A DNA stretch of 64,000 nucleotides from Brachynemurus nebulosus. Lineage: Eukaryota > Arthropoda > Insecta > Neuroptera > Myrmeleontidae. Numbering within the stretch: the stretch's first letter is position 1; each line of letters starts with the position of its first letter. Under the pieces are notes generated by a model. It searched no databases and was not told the DNA's origin. It worked only from the letters and a program-made list of their open reading frames with translations. The DNA is taken from NCBI GenBank assembly GCA_035578155.1, contig JAPWDM010000001.1:75086972-75150971 (forward strand), read 5' to 3'. Shown piece after piece: positions 1-10,308 of the stretch. The translations under genes and the position numbers were made by a program.

Positions 1-523
1 ATTTTCATTAGTATTATTTGGGAAAGTTTCGTCTAAATCAAAATATATATCCGAATTAACAGTAACAGTTAAAGTAGAAGACAAAAACTATCCGTTATTG
101 AAATGGATAAAATTGTTTAAATTGTTTAAATTAAATGGTTTAAATTGGTGATAAGATTAAATTCAGAAAGAGCTGTTAAATTAATTTTTTCTTTATCAGC
201 GTCCATATTTTGAAATTAAATTATATTTATATTTTAATAACAATAATGCTACGAAAGGATTCGTCTAAACTCAATAAACATTAAATATGACTAAACTGTG
301 AACATTATTATTCACTTACATTGTAAAATGATAACAGAAGAAAGAATACTAAAATGCGTGCAGTTCTGCACGTAACTACAATCCACTCTAACATTTAGGT
401 ACCTGTTCATGCACTGAATAAAAGAAATCACATACGTATACCTTTTTCAATCTGAATAAAAAGTTAATTTTTTTGTTTTCGCTTTGTTACAACTGTAAAT
501 GCAACAAAAAATTTTTAAACCAT
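1..523. other. AT-rich intergenic DNA, nothing recognised
   Basis: I see no ORF, RNA gene or repeat boundary here; the stretch is low-GC and ends at the terminal inverted repeat of the next element. Confidence 0.5.
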
Positions 524-525
524 CT

Positions 526-1385
526 AAGGTAAAAGACCCGGTAATTGACCCTGGCCCAGTTTCTGAACTTTTCAACTTTGTTATAAATTAATAAAAAAAC
601 TATATTTTAAATAAGAAAAAAAATAAATTCTTAATTTAAAGTAATCTATTCTGTGTCTAATGAACAGCAATTTAAAAAGTTTAGAATATATTAACTAAAT
701 AAAAAAAATTTTTAAGTTTAAAATGTGTGTAAAAACTATTTTTTTGGTAGTTTCCTAACAGTTTATGTTACAGAGTACTCATTTTGATCTGTGCAATATT
801 CATCATGTAAGTATGAAAACTTAATTAAAAATATATGAGCAGGTTAATATTTGTTTAAAATTTATTTTAAAATATTTATAAAATACCTTAGAATGATTTT
901 TATTACTGAAATATGAGGGTCAATTACTAGGCTCACTTCTAAAGTGGTATGGCCCAATTAAATTCTAATCAATTTTTGTTAGTTATTTTGTTATTTATAG
1001 TTATCTTCGATTAGTTTTTGTTATTTTCATAACGTATATAACATTAAACATTCATTTTTATCAATAAAAAATTATTTATAAATTAAATTTTAAAAAACTG
1101 TATTTTTAAATTTAAGAATCAGAAACTAGGCCACTGTCGGGGTCAGAAACTGTCACATGAGAAATTTTGAAGGTCAGAAACTGGGTCCTTTTTGTCAACT
1201 TTTAAAACATTAATTTAAATTATTAATTCAATTCAAATAATTATTTTACTTGTATGACTTTATTTTGAAAGCCATAAACTAGTTGATAAAATTATTAATT
1301 GTCTCTTAAGTTTAAACTTATATTTATTACTGTCGTTTAACCTCAGCCGTCACTCTTAAAAGGTCAGAAACTAGGCCCGTTACCT
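526..1385. mobile_element. Non-autonomous TA-flanked TIR element (Tc1/mariner or pogo-like)
   Basis: The left end reads AGGTAAAAGACCCGGTAATT and continues into a CCCAGTTTCTGA block. The right end, read in reverse complement, starts AGGTAACGGGCC and continues AGTTTCTGACC. Both ends abut TA. The interior carries three more copies of the 'GGTCAGAAACT.GG' motif (near 1133-1185 and 1361-1378), i.e. subterminal repeats, and has no coding capacity. The TA target and terminal structure suggest the Tc1/mariner/pogo group. Superfamily assignment is inference. Confidence 0.6.
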
Positions 1386-1977
1386 TATTCTTAGATTGTT
1401 AAAATTTAAAAAAAGTTATGCACTCTTTTTTATTTTCTAGAATTTTAGGATGAAAATTTCACCAATCGATAGCTTGAATGTAGCTGAATCCAATAATATA
1501 AAAATCTCAAAAACATATTAAATATTGTAAACATATTAAATATTGTATTTTCATCACTATGAATTTAAGATTTATGTATATTAAACTTTTTAATGTTTGC
1601 TACCTATGTAGACATGAAGCAGACATTTAAATATTTTAAATTATAAGCTACGCCCTTGTTAGTAAGTACGAGTTTACAGTTCACTTTTTTCCTCAATATG
1701 CGAGTTTGTGAAATAAATCGATTTTTTTGCATATTTCGATAGTCTAACCAATAACTTAAATTTTAAACGCATTTTTCTCGACACTACATTTTTCAAATTT
1801 GCTACGTTTAAACTCGAAGACAAATCATTCGATCGATTTGATTCTTCCTGCAACTTCTTTTATATAATATATTGTTGTATAATTATATTAGTTGTTTTTA
1901 GTCTAAAAACAGACGTCACCATTGTCGCTAACTAGCAAAGATATCAGTAAAAGAGCGGTATGGGTTCTGTCGCACAC
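1386..1977. other. AT-rich spacer, nothing recognised
   Basis: A pyrimidine-rich tract followed by TTCTAG near 1425-1440 resembles a splice acceptor, but the reading frame behind it has no recognisable domain and no convincing donor, so I do not call an exon. Confidence 0.4.
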
Positions 1978-2312
1978 TACGGCGTCAAAATTATGGGGAC
2001 ACCCTGACCCAGGGATGTGCCCACACTTTTGACGCCGTACTGTACTTAATGTTGTGGTACACTGCCGTGTCGAAAGTGTGGGCACCCCCTGGGTTAAGGT
2101 GTCCGATCACTTTTTGAAGCGTACTGTACTTATTTTGTGAACGTACAAACTTCGACATTTGGCTCCAACACGCGCTCGCTTAAATAAGTACAGTATGCTT
2201 CAAAAAGTTATCGGACACCTTGACTAAGAGGGGAGATACCCACAATTTTGACACGGCAGTGTACCATAACATTAAGTACAGTGCGGCGTCAAAAGTGTGG
2301 GCACCCACACCT
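1978..2312. repeat. Foldback/palindromic repeat
   Basis: The left arm (about 2014-2149) matches the reverse complement of the right arm (about 2182-2312) with few mismatches, leaving a short loop that contains CAACACGCGCTCGC. Within each arm the motif 'TTGACGCCGTACTGTACTTA' and its diverged relative 'TTGAAGCGTACTGTACTTA' repeat. A third partial copy in opposite orientation starts at about 1978. No coding capacity. Probably a foldback-type MITE; no target duplication identified. Confidence 0.6.
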
Positions 2313-2580
2313 TATTTATATAATTTACCAACCCCTCAAATAAAAGTTTACCGACGCTCCTGATCTTCCGATTTTACGTACTTCCCCTTAAATTTGCACC
2401 GACCACTACGTACCATTGGATTTGTGGTATACAGCACCTGCGAACTCTAGTGTCAGATAGTTGTATCTTGGTCAAGTACGAGGGTATGCCGATAAAAATG
2501 TTTACTATTTCAAAAAATAATTTTACACAAACTAATATACCATATACCATGTTTTGTCAGAAAACTAAGTTTAGTTCATG

Positions 2581-2661
2581 TCGTACAAGTTTGTATTAAA
2601 TTGAATAATTATTTTCCATTTCGTACAAGTTTGTATTAAATTGAATAATTATTTTTCCATT
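2581..2661. repeat. Tandem duplication of a ~40-bp unit
   Basis: Two adjacent near-identical units start TCGTACAAGTTTGTATTAAA and end CCATT; the second has one extra T. The surrounding DNA (2313-3053) is AT-rich with no gene or other repeat that I recognise. Confidence 0.8.
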
Positions 2662-3057
2662 AACTATTTTGCAATATTTCTTAGTGCATCATATGGGGAA
2701 GTGAATTATATACATGTATAACTTTCTAACTCAAAACCGTCAAAAAACCTTATACGAGGTTGAGACAGAAAACGCGTGATATGTAATATTTTATACTCTT
2801 TTTCAAATTTTCTCTATTTTTTTTTGTAAAATAATTCTAATTAATACATATAAAGAATAAATCACGCAGAATAATTTGATGAGTGATTAAAAAATGACCT
2901 TCGGGAATACAAAGGGTTTAAAATATGGTACTTATAAGTACCGTCAGCACACAATGGGTTAAGTTTATTACATTACACATTAATTATGAACAGTGATTAC
3001 GTTTATCGCGCAAATGTGAGAACGTGTTATATTTTTAAAGCTTCAATTGATACTTAA

Positions 3058-3516
3058 GTAAAGCGGGTTCTACACGATGCTACGAACGTTCCTTCCAACG
3101 TTCGATCGAACGTTTGAGGCAATTAAGTTCGATAGTTGGTGCGACGAATGTATCTGCTACACGGTGAATCGAATGTTTGATCCAATACGAATGATGATGT
3201 GTTGGTACTCAGTGGACGAGGCTGTTATCTGTCTGATGTTATCTCTAATGTTATACACTGATGTTGTCTCTCTTCACATGAACGAGTCGTACAGCTGCTG
3301 AGTCGAACCAACCAACGCAACCAACATTGACCTTCAAACGTTCGAAGCATCCCTTTGACTCGGTGCAAGAATACCAACATCGAGCGGGACATGGCCAAAT
3401 GCGAATGTTTGACGCTCGACATTGGACACTCGTAGGTTCGAACAAGGGCCACACGATGCGATGAACCATCGAACGTCCAATGTTGGAAGGTGTTCGTAGC
3501 ATCGTGTAGAACCGTC
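3058..3516. mobile_element. MITE with ~40-bp TIRs, possible TTAA target
   Basis: GGTTCTACACGATGCTACGA near 3066 is mirrored by TCGTAGCATCGTGTAGAACC ending near 3513, with imperfect homology continuing inwards (TCCAACGTTCGATCG versus CGAACGTCCAATGTTGGA). TTAA lies just outside both ends (3054-3057, 3517-3520), though 3-7 bases of mismatch separate it from the good TIR match. Short ORFs inside are repeats read as protein, not genes. Confidence 0.6.
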
Positions 3517-3520
3517 TTAA

Positions 3521-4152
3521 AACCAATTCTTGAAACATTTTATCACTCGTTTTCCTTCAGTATGATCTCTTTATCATCCCCCCCTCCCAGGGCTGGCGTG
3601 AGGGGTGTGCGACATGCAGCCTCACACTCGGGCCTTTTGGAGGGGCATAAAATTGGCCAATTTTGGTAAAAAAGTAAATTTTGCTAATTTTTAGAAATTG
3701 ATTTAAATGTTGGGCATAAATATTTAAACTGGAAGGAACTTTGTCTCAAAATTATCATAGTTGAATTTCAAGGTAAAACCGATTATCTACCCCAATGAGT
3801 TCTAAAATACAGTAGTCTGATGCGCTTGACCAAGGTCCAAGGTCAGTAGAGCAGTCGTCTGCCCGCGTGGCGGGACGCGGAACAAGAAGTTAAGGTTTGG
3901 GACAAACTTTTGCACCATTGTGCACGCGCATCTCGCGCAGGTGCCGAGCGGTTACGGAGGGGCATAAAATGTGAATCTTGCACACAAAATATTGTTTTTA
4001 AATTAAAAATACAGCATACTGGAATCTGTAACTTATCTTTTTTGAATTATAATTTATTTAGATCTATGATCAAAATTTATACAAAAAAAACTTCGTTTGT
4101 TGAATTAACTGAAAAAATGTAATTAATTGTTAATCTATTTTTGTGTTTTATG
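3521..4152. other. Spacer with GC-rich repeat fragments
   Basis: Two GC-rich patches (about 3580-3650 and 3835-3970) stand out from the AT background and share the direct repeat GGAGGGGCATAAAAT. The first begins CAGGGCTGGCG, which resembles hAT-type element ends. I could not find a matching opposite end or target duplication, so only a generic repeat is claimed. Confidence 0.3.
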
Positions 4153-4183
4153 TGTTTAGGCCGTTAGTAGTATTTTTACCACA

Positions 4184-5213
4184 ATTTCAATATATACTCT
4201 TAATCGTGTCACTTTTGGAGTGCGATCATCACCTTATCTAAGCTTAAGAAATATCAAACAATTGACAGTAGATGAAGGCGAAAAATATCCCAAGCGTGTG
4301 AAATATGTCAACGAAGACATGTTTGTTGATGATTTTATTAGTAGTTTTCCCAGTACTGACATGGCTCACTCAATATATTTTCAATTAGTAAATTTATTCA
4401 ACTTAGGAGGATTTAAAATTGTCAAATGGATGTCCAATTCATCTGAAATATTATTAAAGATTCCCAAACAGCTGAAGTTAGCACGTCCCTTAGAATTTGG
4501 AAATAATTCTATGAAAGTTCTAGGTTTACAGTGGAACCCCTCTACTGATAAATTTTTCTTCACAATAGGTCAACCAAATCCTGCATGTACTAAACAGAAT
4601 ATGCTATCGCTTATTGCACGGACATTTGATCCTTTAGGTCTCATATCTCCTGTAACTTTGTTTGTAAAATTGTTAATCAAAAAATGCTGGCAACAAAATT
4701 TCGATTGGGATCAACCAGTTTCTAGTGACATTACCCATGCTTGGAGAAAATTTTTATCTGAATTTCATAGTTTAAATAATTTTGAAATTCCCAGGCACAT
4801 AAAAGCCTTAAAAAATTCGTCCGTTACATTAGTAGGTTTTTGCGGTGCGTGCCTTAGTTCTTATGCAGCGCTTGTATATGCGCGTACCGTTGACGTACAT
4901 GGTACTATTAATTCAATTCTTTTATATTCGCAATCCAAAATCAGTCCAATGTTAAAAGTCACTTTGCCTCGTTTGGAACATTGCGCTGCGGAATTACTAG
5001 CCAAAAATTTATGTAAAATAAAGCAATTTATTCTTCACGTATTCATATACACAATGTTATTGCTTTAACCGATTCAATGATAACATTACAGTGGATAACT
5101 TCGTTATCAAACAAAATTCAAAATACATTGCCGCCTGACCATTGGTTTTACGTCCCTGGAAAAGAAAATGTCACAGATTCTGCTTCGAGAGGTATGACTC
5201 CGTCAGCTATTTG
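4184..5213 (+). pseudogene. BEL/Pao pol fragment: RT C-terminal half and RNase H
   Basis: This is the second half of a BEL/Pao reverse transcriptase (copies element RNA into DNA), followed by RNase H. Visible motifs: RVTFGVRSSPYLSL, the catalytic box as FVDDF where YVDDF is usual, then LIARTFDPLGLISPV, a Pao-type hallmark of the RT/RNase H connection. The main frame runs to 5068, where a frameshift occurs. The RNase H continues in another frame with ALTDSMITLQWI and FYVPGKENVTDSASRG, then a stop near 5211. The ORF is open upstream of its first ATG, through to the LTR remnant, so it has no true start. Clearly non-functional. Confidence 0.85.
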
Positions 5214-6791
5214 AATTGATATTCGTTTGTTACAGGGACTGTAAGTTGGCTATTATCCCCCTTAACAGAATGGCCTGTTCAGTCGGTTGATAAAATTCCC
5301 ATTAATAATTGTAGTATACCAACCAATTGTTTTGCTGTTTTACGAAGCAAAGATACTATAATATCTCCGCTATATACTTTAATTGAATATTTTTCATTAT
5401 GGATGAAACTTTTAAACAGCACCGTTTTTGTTTTAAGATTTGCCAAACTTTTGCCAAAAAATAGTGTCATAACTAAATTCGAATTACAAAATGCCGAACT
5501 TCATTTAATTCGAGCCGTTCAATAACTACATTTCTCATTCTTAACCAAAATAAATATTTAAATTCAAACTTACGCCATTTAAATCCATTTATGGCATTAT
5601 CCGAGTTGGTGGCCGTATATATCTAATGCCGACCTTAGTTTTGAAGGAAAACATCCTATACTATTACCAATATGTGATCCATTTGTTACATTGCTAATCG
5701 ATTATCACCATAAGTTATACAACCATACCGGTGCCTATTTATTAATGTCATTGTTACGGCAAAATTATTGGATCCTTTCTGCCAGAGATATAATTCGACA
5801 ACGAATATGGAAATGTAGTCATTGTTTCAAAATTAAACCAAAACCCACCTATCCAATCGTATGTGTCAAGCCAAAGCATTTCTTTCAACTGGCATAGATT
5901 TTACCGGATTTTACAACGTAATTCCAACCCGCCGACGCGGTATTCATCTCCAGAAAGCTTATGTTTGTCTTTTTGTATGCCTTTCTACCAAAGCGTTACA
6001 TTTAAAACTGGTCCCCGATTTATGTACCGATTCATTTCTGGCAGCCTTTAAGAGATTTTGATCTCGCCGTGGAAATTGCCGTACAGTCTTCACAGATTGT
6101 GGAAGTAATTTTCTTGGTGCCAAACGAAAACTATGAAATTTTTGAAATTGTTCATTCTGAAGATTTTAGAAAAGCATTTCAGTTTGAACTTAATATTCAA
6201 AAAATAGAATGGAAATTCAATTCGCCCTCAGCTCCCCATTTCGGTGGAATGTGGGAATCCCAAGTCAAAAGTGTTAAAAGTCATCTAACTCGTATTGTAG
6301 GGCAACAAATTTTAACATATGATGAATTCAATACTGTCCTTACCCAAGTTGAGGCTTTGCTAAATTCTAGACCCCTTTGTTGTTTGAGTAATGACCCTAA
6401 TGACCCTGCAGCACTAACACCAGCACATTTTCTGTATGGTTCTCCTTTAACATTTTTTCCCTCTAATGATTTGTCAAATGAATCTATCACACGTTTAAAT
6501 CGGTATAAAATGTTAGATTTTATGATTCAGCATTTTTGGCAACGTTGGCATTTAGAATATTTAGCCAGTCTTCAATCAAGACAAAAATGGAATTCAAGTT
6601 CTGATTTACCCCAGATAGGACAGTTAGTAATTATCATTCAGGATAATACGCCGCCATTACAATGGCCACTTGCTATTATTGAAAAATTGCATTTTGGAAA
6701 TGATGGTATACCTCGAGTCGCAACAGTTCGTACCAAAACTAATACTTTTCTACCACCTCTTGTTAAACTATGCCCTTTACTGTCCCAATAA
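5214..6791 (+). pseudogene. BEL/Pao integrase region, frameshifted
   Basis: This continues pol with a linker (SPLTEWPVQSVDKIP), an H2C2-type zinc-binding region (HHKLYNHTG, then WKCSHCFKIK) and the integrase core. Catalytic positions are still visible: the first Asp in GIDFTGFY (about 5890), the second in VFTDCGSNFLG (about 6078-6115) and the Glu in PHFGGMWESQVKS (about 6236). A stop replaces a codon after AAFKRF (6059), and at least three frameshifts break the chain. The last 170 codons (ALLNSRPL, LTPAHFLYGSPL) match the conserved domain that follows BEL integrases. A relic that cannot be translated as one protein. Confidence 0.85.
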
Positions 6792-7273
6792 TAATTTTCA
6801 TTTTGTATATATGTGTTATATATCCATGTATTCATTAGTGTATAAGTATAGCGTTAAGTTAAATATTTTTATAAGTAGAATCCAGTGATTAATTTGCAAC
6901 TTAATTTTATTGTTAATATGAAACAAATATATCGTTTTATATAAACCTTATATTAGTTTTCATTTTTAAGCATTTCTGCCTTGAATTTATTTCCACAAAT
7001 TCAGCCCCCGGGTGGCGGGATGTTTAGGCCGTTAGTATTATTTTTACCACAATTGTACCTACCGATTTTGAAAGGTAGGAAAGCTTATGTAATTACTATT
7101 AACAAATTAGGAACACACGTTTATGCGTGCATCTAAATTGGATATAAAAAAAAAAACTCATTATGTAGTTTGATTACCGTTGAAAAAACATACCATTTTT
7201 GTGCCTTATTCTTAGTAATATTGTGAATAGTTTTTGAATATTGTGAATGAACTTTACCTCCTGGGAAACTTAG

Positions 7274-7365
7274 AAGTGTAAAATTTAAACTACGAATGCT
7301 GCATCCTTCCAACCCTTTGTTTAAAGCGGCATTAAAAGCAAAGGAATTCAACATTACGATTCAAG
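7274..7365 (+). other. Candidate orphan exon (weak)
   Basis: An AG at 7272-7273 opens a frame that includes LHPSNPLFKAALKAKEF and ends at a strong donor, CAAG|GTAAGG. The peptide ending EFNITIQ is reminiscent of the 'NFT' segment in IR ligand-binding domains, and the strand agrees with IR gene A. However, its phase does not join directly to the terminal exon at 15381, so at least one exon would have to lie between. Low confidence; could be chance. Confidence 0.2.
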
Positions 7366-7384
7366 GTAAGGTTTTCAATTTTAT

Positions 7385-7386
<2 letters not shown>

Positions 7387-7464
<78 letters not shown>
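7387..7464. repeat. (TA)n microsatellite
   Basis: Uninterrupted TA dinucleotides, about 39 units. Confidence 0.99.
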
Positions 7465-7467
<3 letters not shown>

Positions 7468-9903
7468 TCCTCTCCTGTATTCGTATAACTTGTCTCAGCA
7501 TTATGTATATTCCATTTTGCCCAACGTCAAGTTCCATCTTACCTTCGCATAACGGGCAAGATGGAAAAAATGCAAATTTTTTTAAAAATGGCCGTTTAAC
7601 CCCAATACCGTATTGTTTGCGTGATTTTTTTTATGGTACTTTGGTTAAAAAATAACCAATTTTTAGATCAAACTCATCAAGTTTTTACTAACATATAACT
7701 TTTGCCTTCCGTTCTTGTAAAAGTTAAAACGTTTCCAACTTGTCTGCCTCCCCCCTACTGATATCTTAAATAAATCACATCTCTGGTTGTAAAGCCTAGT
7801 TTTCATTAGTAGAGTTAGTAGGAAAGTATACTAGCATACATTTTAGCCAAATTATATTACTCTACCAATTCTGGTAGACTAGCTGTCCACACACAAATTT
7901 AAAGCATTACAGTAGAGTAGTCAGATTGTATACAATTGAACTGACAATAATAATTCGTCACCGTTTGACTCTGAGGAGGTGTTTGAAAAATATTTGTGGT
8001 ATTTCTCTGCAAAAGTGACTAGCTATTGAAGAAGGGAATAATGTAATGAAAGTATGGATTAGAGATTTGATCGAGAGCAAGCATAGCCCTGGAGAAGTGG
8101 TCTTCTTTTGAAGGAACTGCCTGGAAAGGATATACAGAGCCGGCAAGAGAAATAACGAACTCCCGAGCATAGCAAAAAAATTTTGGTTAATGTAAATTGA
8201 ACAAATGGCATATAAATAGATAGCTCTTTAAAAAAGAGCAATATCGTCCATTTAAACTTTTGCTCTATCTCTTACTGTTTTCGAGATATTTTAAAAATTA
8301 AATTTTTACCCCAATTTTTGAAGGGCGATTTCACCCCTTCAAACCGTTTTTCCGCCGATAAAAAAAATACGTGTCCTTTAGATTTCGATGTAGAATAACA
8401 TATTTCAGCGGCATTGAAATCGGAGGCGGACACCAGGGAACCTTTTCTTGTTGGTAAAAATAGAGGAAAATATTTTCAAATCTACATGAAGACAAACAGT
8501 CTCAAGAATATTAGACATATTTATTATCGTCTCAGTCTTCGTTATTAAGGATAATAACAAGGATAATATTCGATTCAGTTTTATTTTTATAGCGTTCTAA
8601 TTGAGTGACCACTTCAAAAAAAATACCTGTGTCTTGATGCACTTAATTACCATACAATGTTTCGTCAAAATTCAAGAAATACAACATGATAAAATATTTT
8701 TCGTCTCCAATCTGCTTAACAGCCCCTCCAGTGGGTCCAATCCTAGAATTATACACAACAATCGAAAGTAATTTAAAAACAAAGTATTGTGTCTAATAAA
8801 GTGTTTTTTTCCTATCTCCTATAGTTTTCGAGATAGTCACAAATAATTGAAAGAGGTTATATTTAGATATAGGCGTTCTGCCCCCGATATAAAGTCCTAA
8901 ATATTGTGTAACTGTGTTGTCGTTTATGTAACACTGTAGGTACCTCATATGTATAACTTTCCTAGAACAAAACAAAACCGTTATGGAAATATAATAGAAA
9001 ATTGTCAAAAAATGTGCTGTAATGGCCTCGTTTAACATGTAGAATATTAAAATGCAACGAGTATTATATTCTATATATTAAAAAAAAGCCCGTTACAAGA
9101 CAAATTTTTTAACAATTTTTTCAAAAAATGGGGCTGGCGAGCAAAAAAAGCGCCTATCCTTTCTATTCTATTCCTTAAGTTGGAGATTTTCTTCGATTTT
9201 TTGGAGGCCCCAAGTGCGCTTATGTAAATCCGGCTTTGATTTACTGGTAAAATAAAATAATTTTAATAAGAAATAAAATACGCTACCAATGGGGTGTGGT
9301 ACGCAGCTTCCGCGTACTCGTAACAAACTTTTATACAATCTTTAATTTCGTGCCTTATCATATTATTAAAGAGATGTTTGAAAAAAGAAGTACTTTATGA
9401 TATAAAATTTCCAAGTTTTCCATGAAATATGTACCCTGAAACCCTGAATGTAGTTCTACATACTCCAGCAAGACAACAATTCTACCATTACTATATAAAA
9501 AAAATAAAGTCCAACAAATTTCTCACAATATTTTTCCCCCCATATATTAATTTTTCCTTTGATTACACAGGCCTACGATGGTTTCCCCCTTTAAGACTTG
9601 ACAACTCACTTTGATAGATTTTAGGGCGCTGATTACGAAAAAAATATTCAAAAAATTCCAGCACGTCAGAATTTTTAGATATTAGGTATTAAAATTTTTG
9701 ACTAAAATTACCTAGGTCGACCAAGTCAAGAATAGATTATACATTTTTATTTATTTGCTATCTAATAAAAAGTCATTACATAGTTGTAATTGGCTTTTAG
9801 GAACACATTCTCATCAATGGTTTCATTAAATGAAACCTAATTAACTAAGTGACATATCTTTATTTTGGGGAAAAAAGGTGAATTTTAAGGTCATCTGCTA
9901 ATG
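7465..9903. other. Repeat-derived spacer without genes
   Basis: No credible ORF. Parts of this stretch (8190-8420 and around 8800-8840) belong to a dispersed repeat described separately. The remainder, including poly-A/T-rich DNA at 9050-9900, shows nothing I can name. Confidence 0.5.
8190..8420 (+). repeat. Dispersed repeat with TTTTCGAGATAT core
   Basis: The block 'GCTCTATCTCTTACTGTTTT' followed by CGAGATATTTTAAAAAT, then a TTTTTACCCCAATTTTT block and AAAAATACGTGTC, recurs in reverse orientation at about 26340-26530 and in part at 62850-63000. A truncated relative (CTATCTCCTATAGTTTTCGA) sits at about 8810. No coding capacity; a widespread non-coding repeat family of unknown class. Confidence 0.65.
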
Positions 9904-9907
9904 AGCT

Positions 9908-10308
9908 TGTGGAAGTCAAAGGCGAATTATAAATAAACACATTTAATAAATTCCACAATTTAGTTTATTTTTGACACAATAAATTTGTCTTTATTTTTAC
10001 TGTGTAAAATACAAAAATGTTCACAAAACTAAATATAGTTTGATAAGAACTAAAAGGCACAAATTCGAATACAATAAATAAATGTCACAATCATGTTGAT
10101 TAACTCGAAAATAAATTTATTAAAGTCAGTAAATAAAAATCGTATAAACATCGCCATCAGGTAACCGCGGAAGTGTCGTAATCATGTCATTTTGACAACT
10201 GACAACATAACAAAAATTAATACAAAAAATGATAGGCGGGTGCGCGCTAAATTCAAAAAAGGAACAAAAATTAAAGATAAATTTTTAATTTTATAGGCTG
10301 TAGCCACA
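9908..10308 (-). repeat. LTR (3' LTR of the Gypsy element)
   Basis: 401 bp, TG...CA-type ends, same length as and apparently identical to 14442-14842. On the minus strand it is preceded by the polypurine tract CTAGGGGGGGAGTG (10309-10322). The pol stop codon (10291-10293) falls inside it. Confidence 0.95.

Larger units (their letters stand above)
4153..7055 (+). mobile_element. Degenerate BEL/Pao LTR retrotransposon
   Basis: A 34-bp LTR start (TGTTTAGGCCGTTAGTAGTA, onward to ACCACAATT) at 4153 recurs at 7021 behind a purine-rich tract (GGGTGGCGGGA), the expected polypurine-tract and 3' LTR junction. Between them lie, in order, the end of reverse transcriptase, RNase H, a zinc-binding region and an integrase core of BEL/Pao type. 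The 5' LTR is cut after 34 bp and runs straight into RT sequence, so the rest of the LTR, gag, protease and half of RT are deleted. The extent of the 3' LTR beyond 7055 cannot be fixed from one copy. Confidence 0.85.

Noticed and set aside
3077..3538. Three overlapping ORFs of 74-95 codons
   Set aside because: All lie within the TTAA-flanked MITE and reflect its inverted repeats.
3840..3990. tRNA-like GTGCCGAGCGGTTACGGAGG
   Set aside because: Resembles a D-arm/A box but no B box or cloverleaf follows; treated as a GC-rich repeat fragment.
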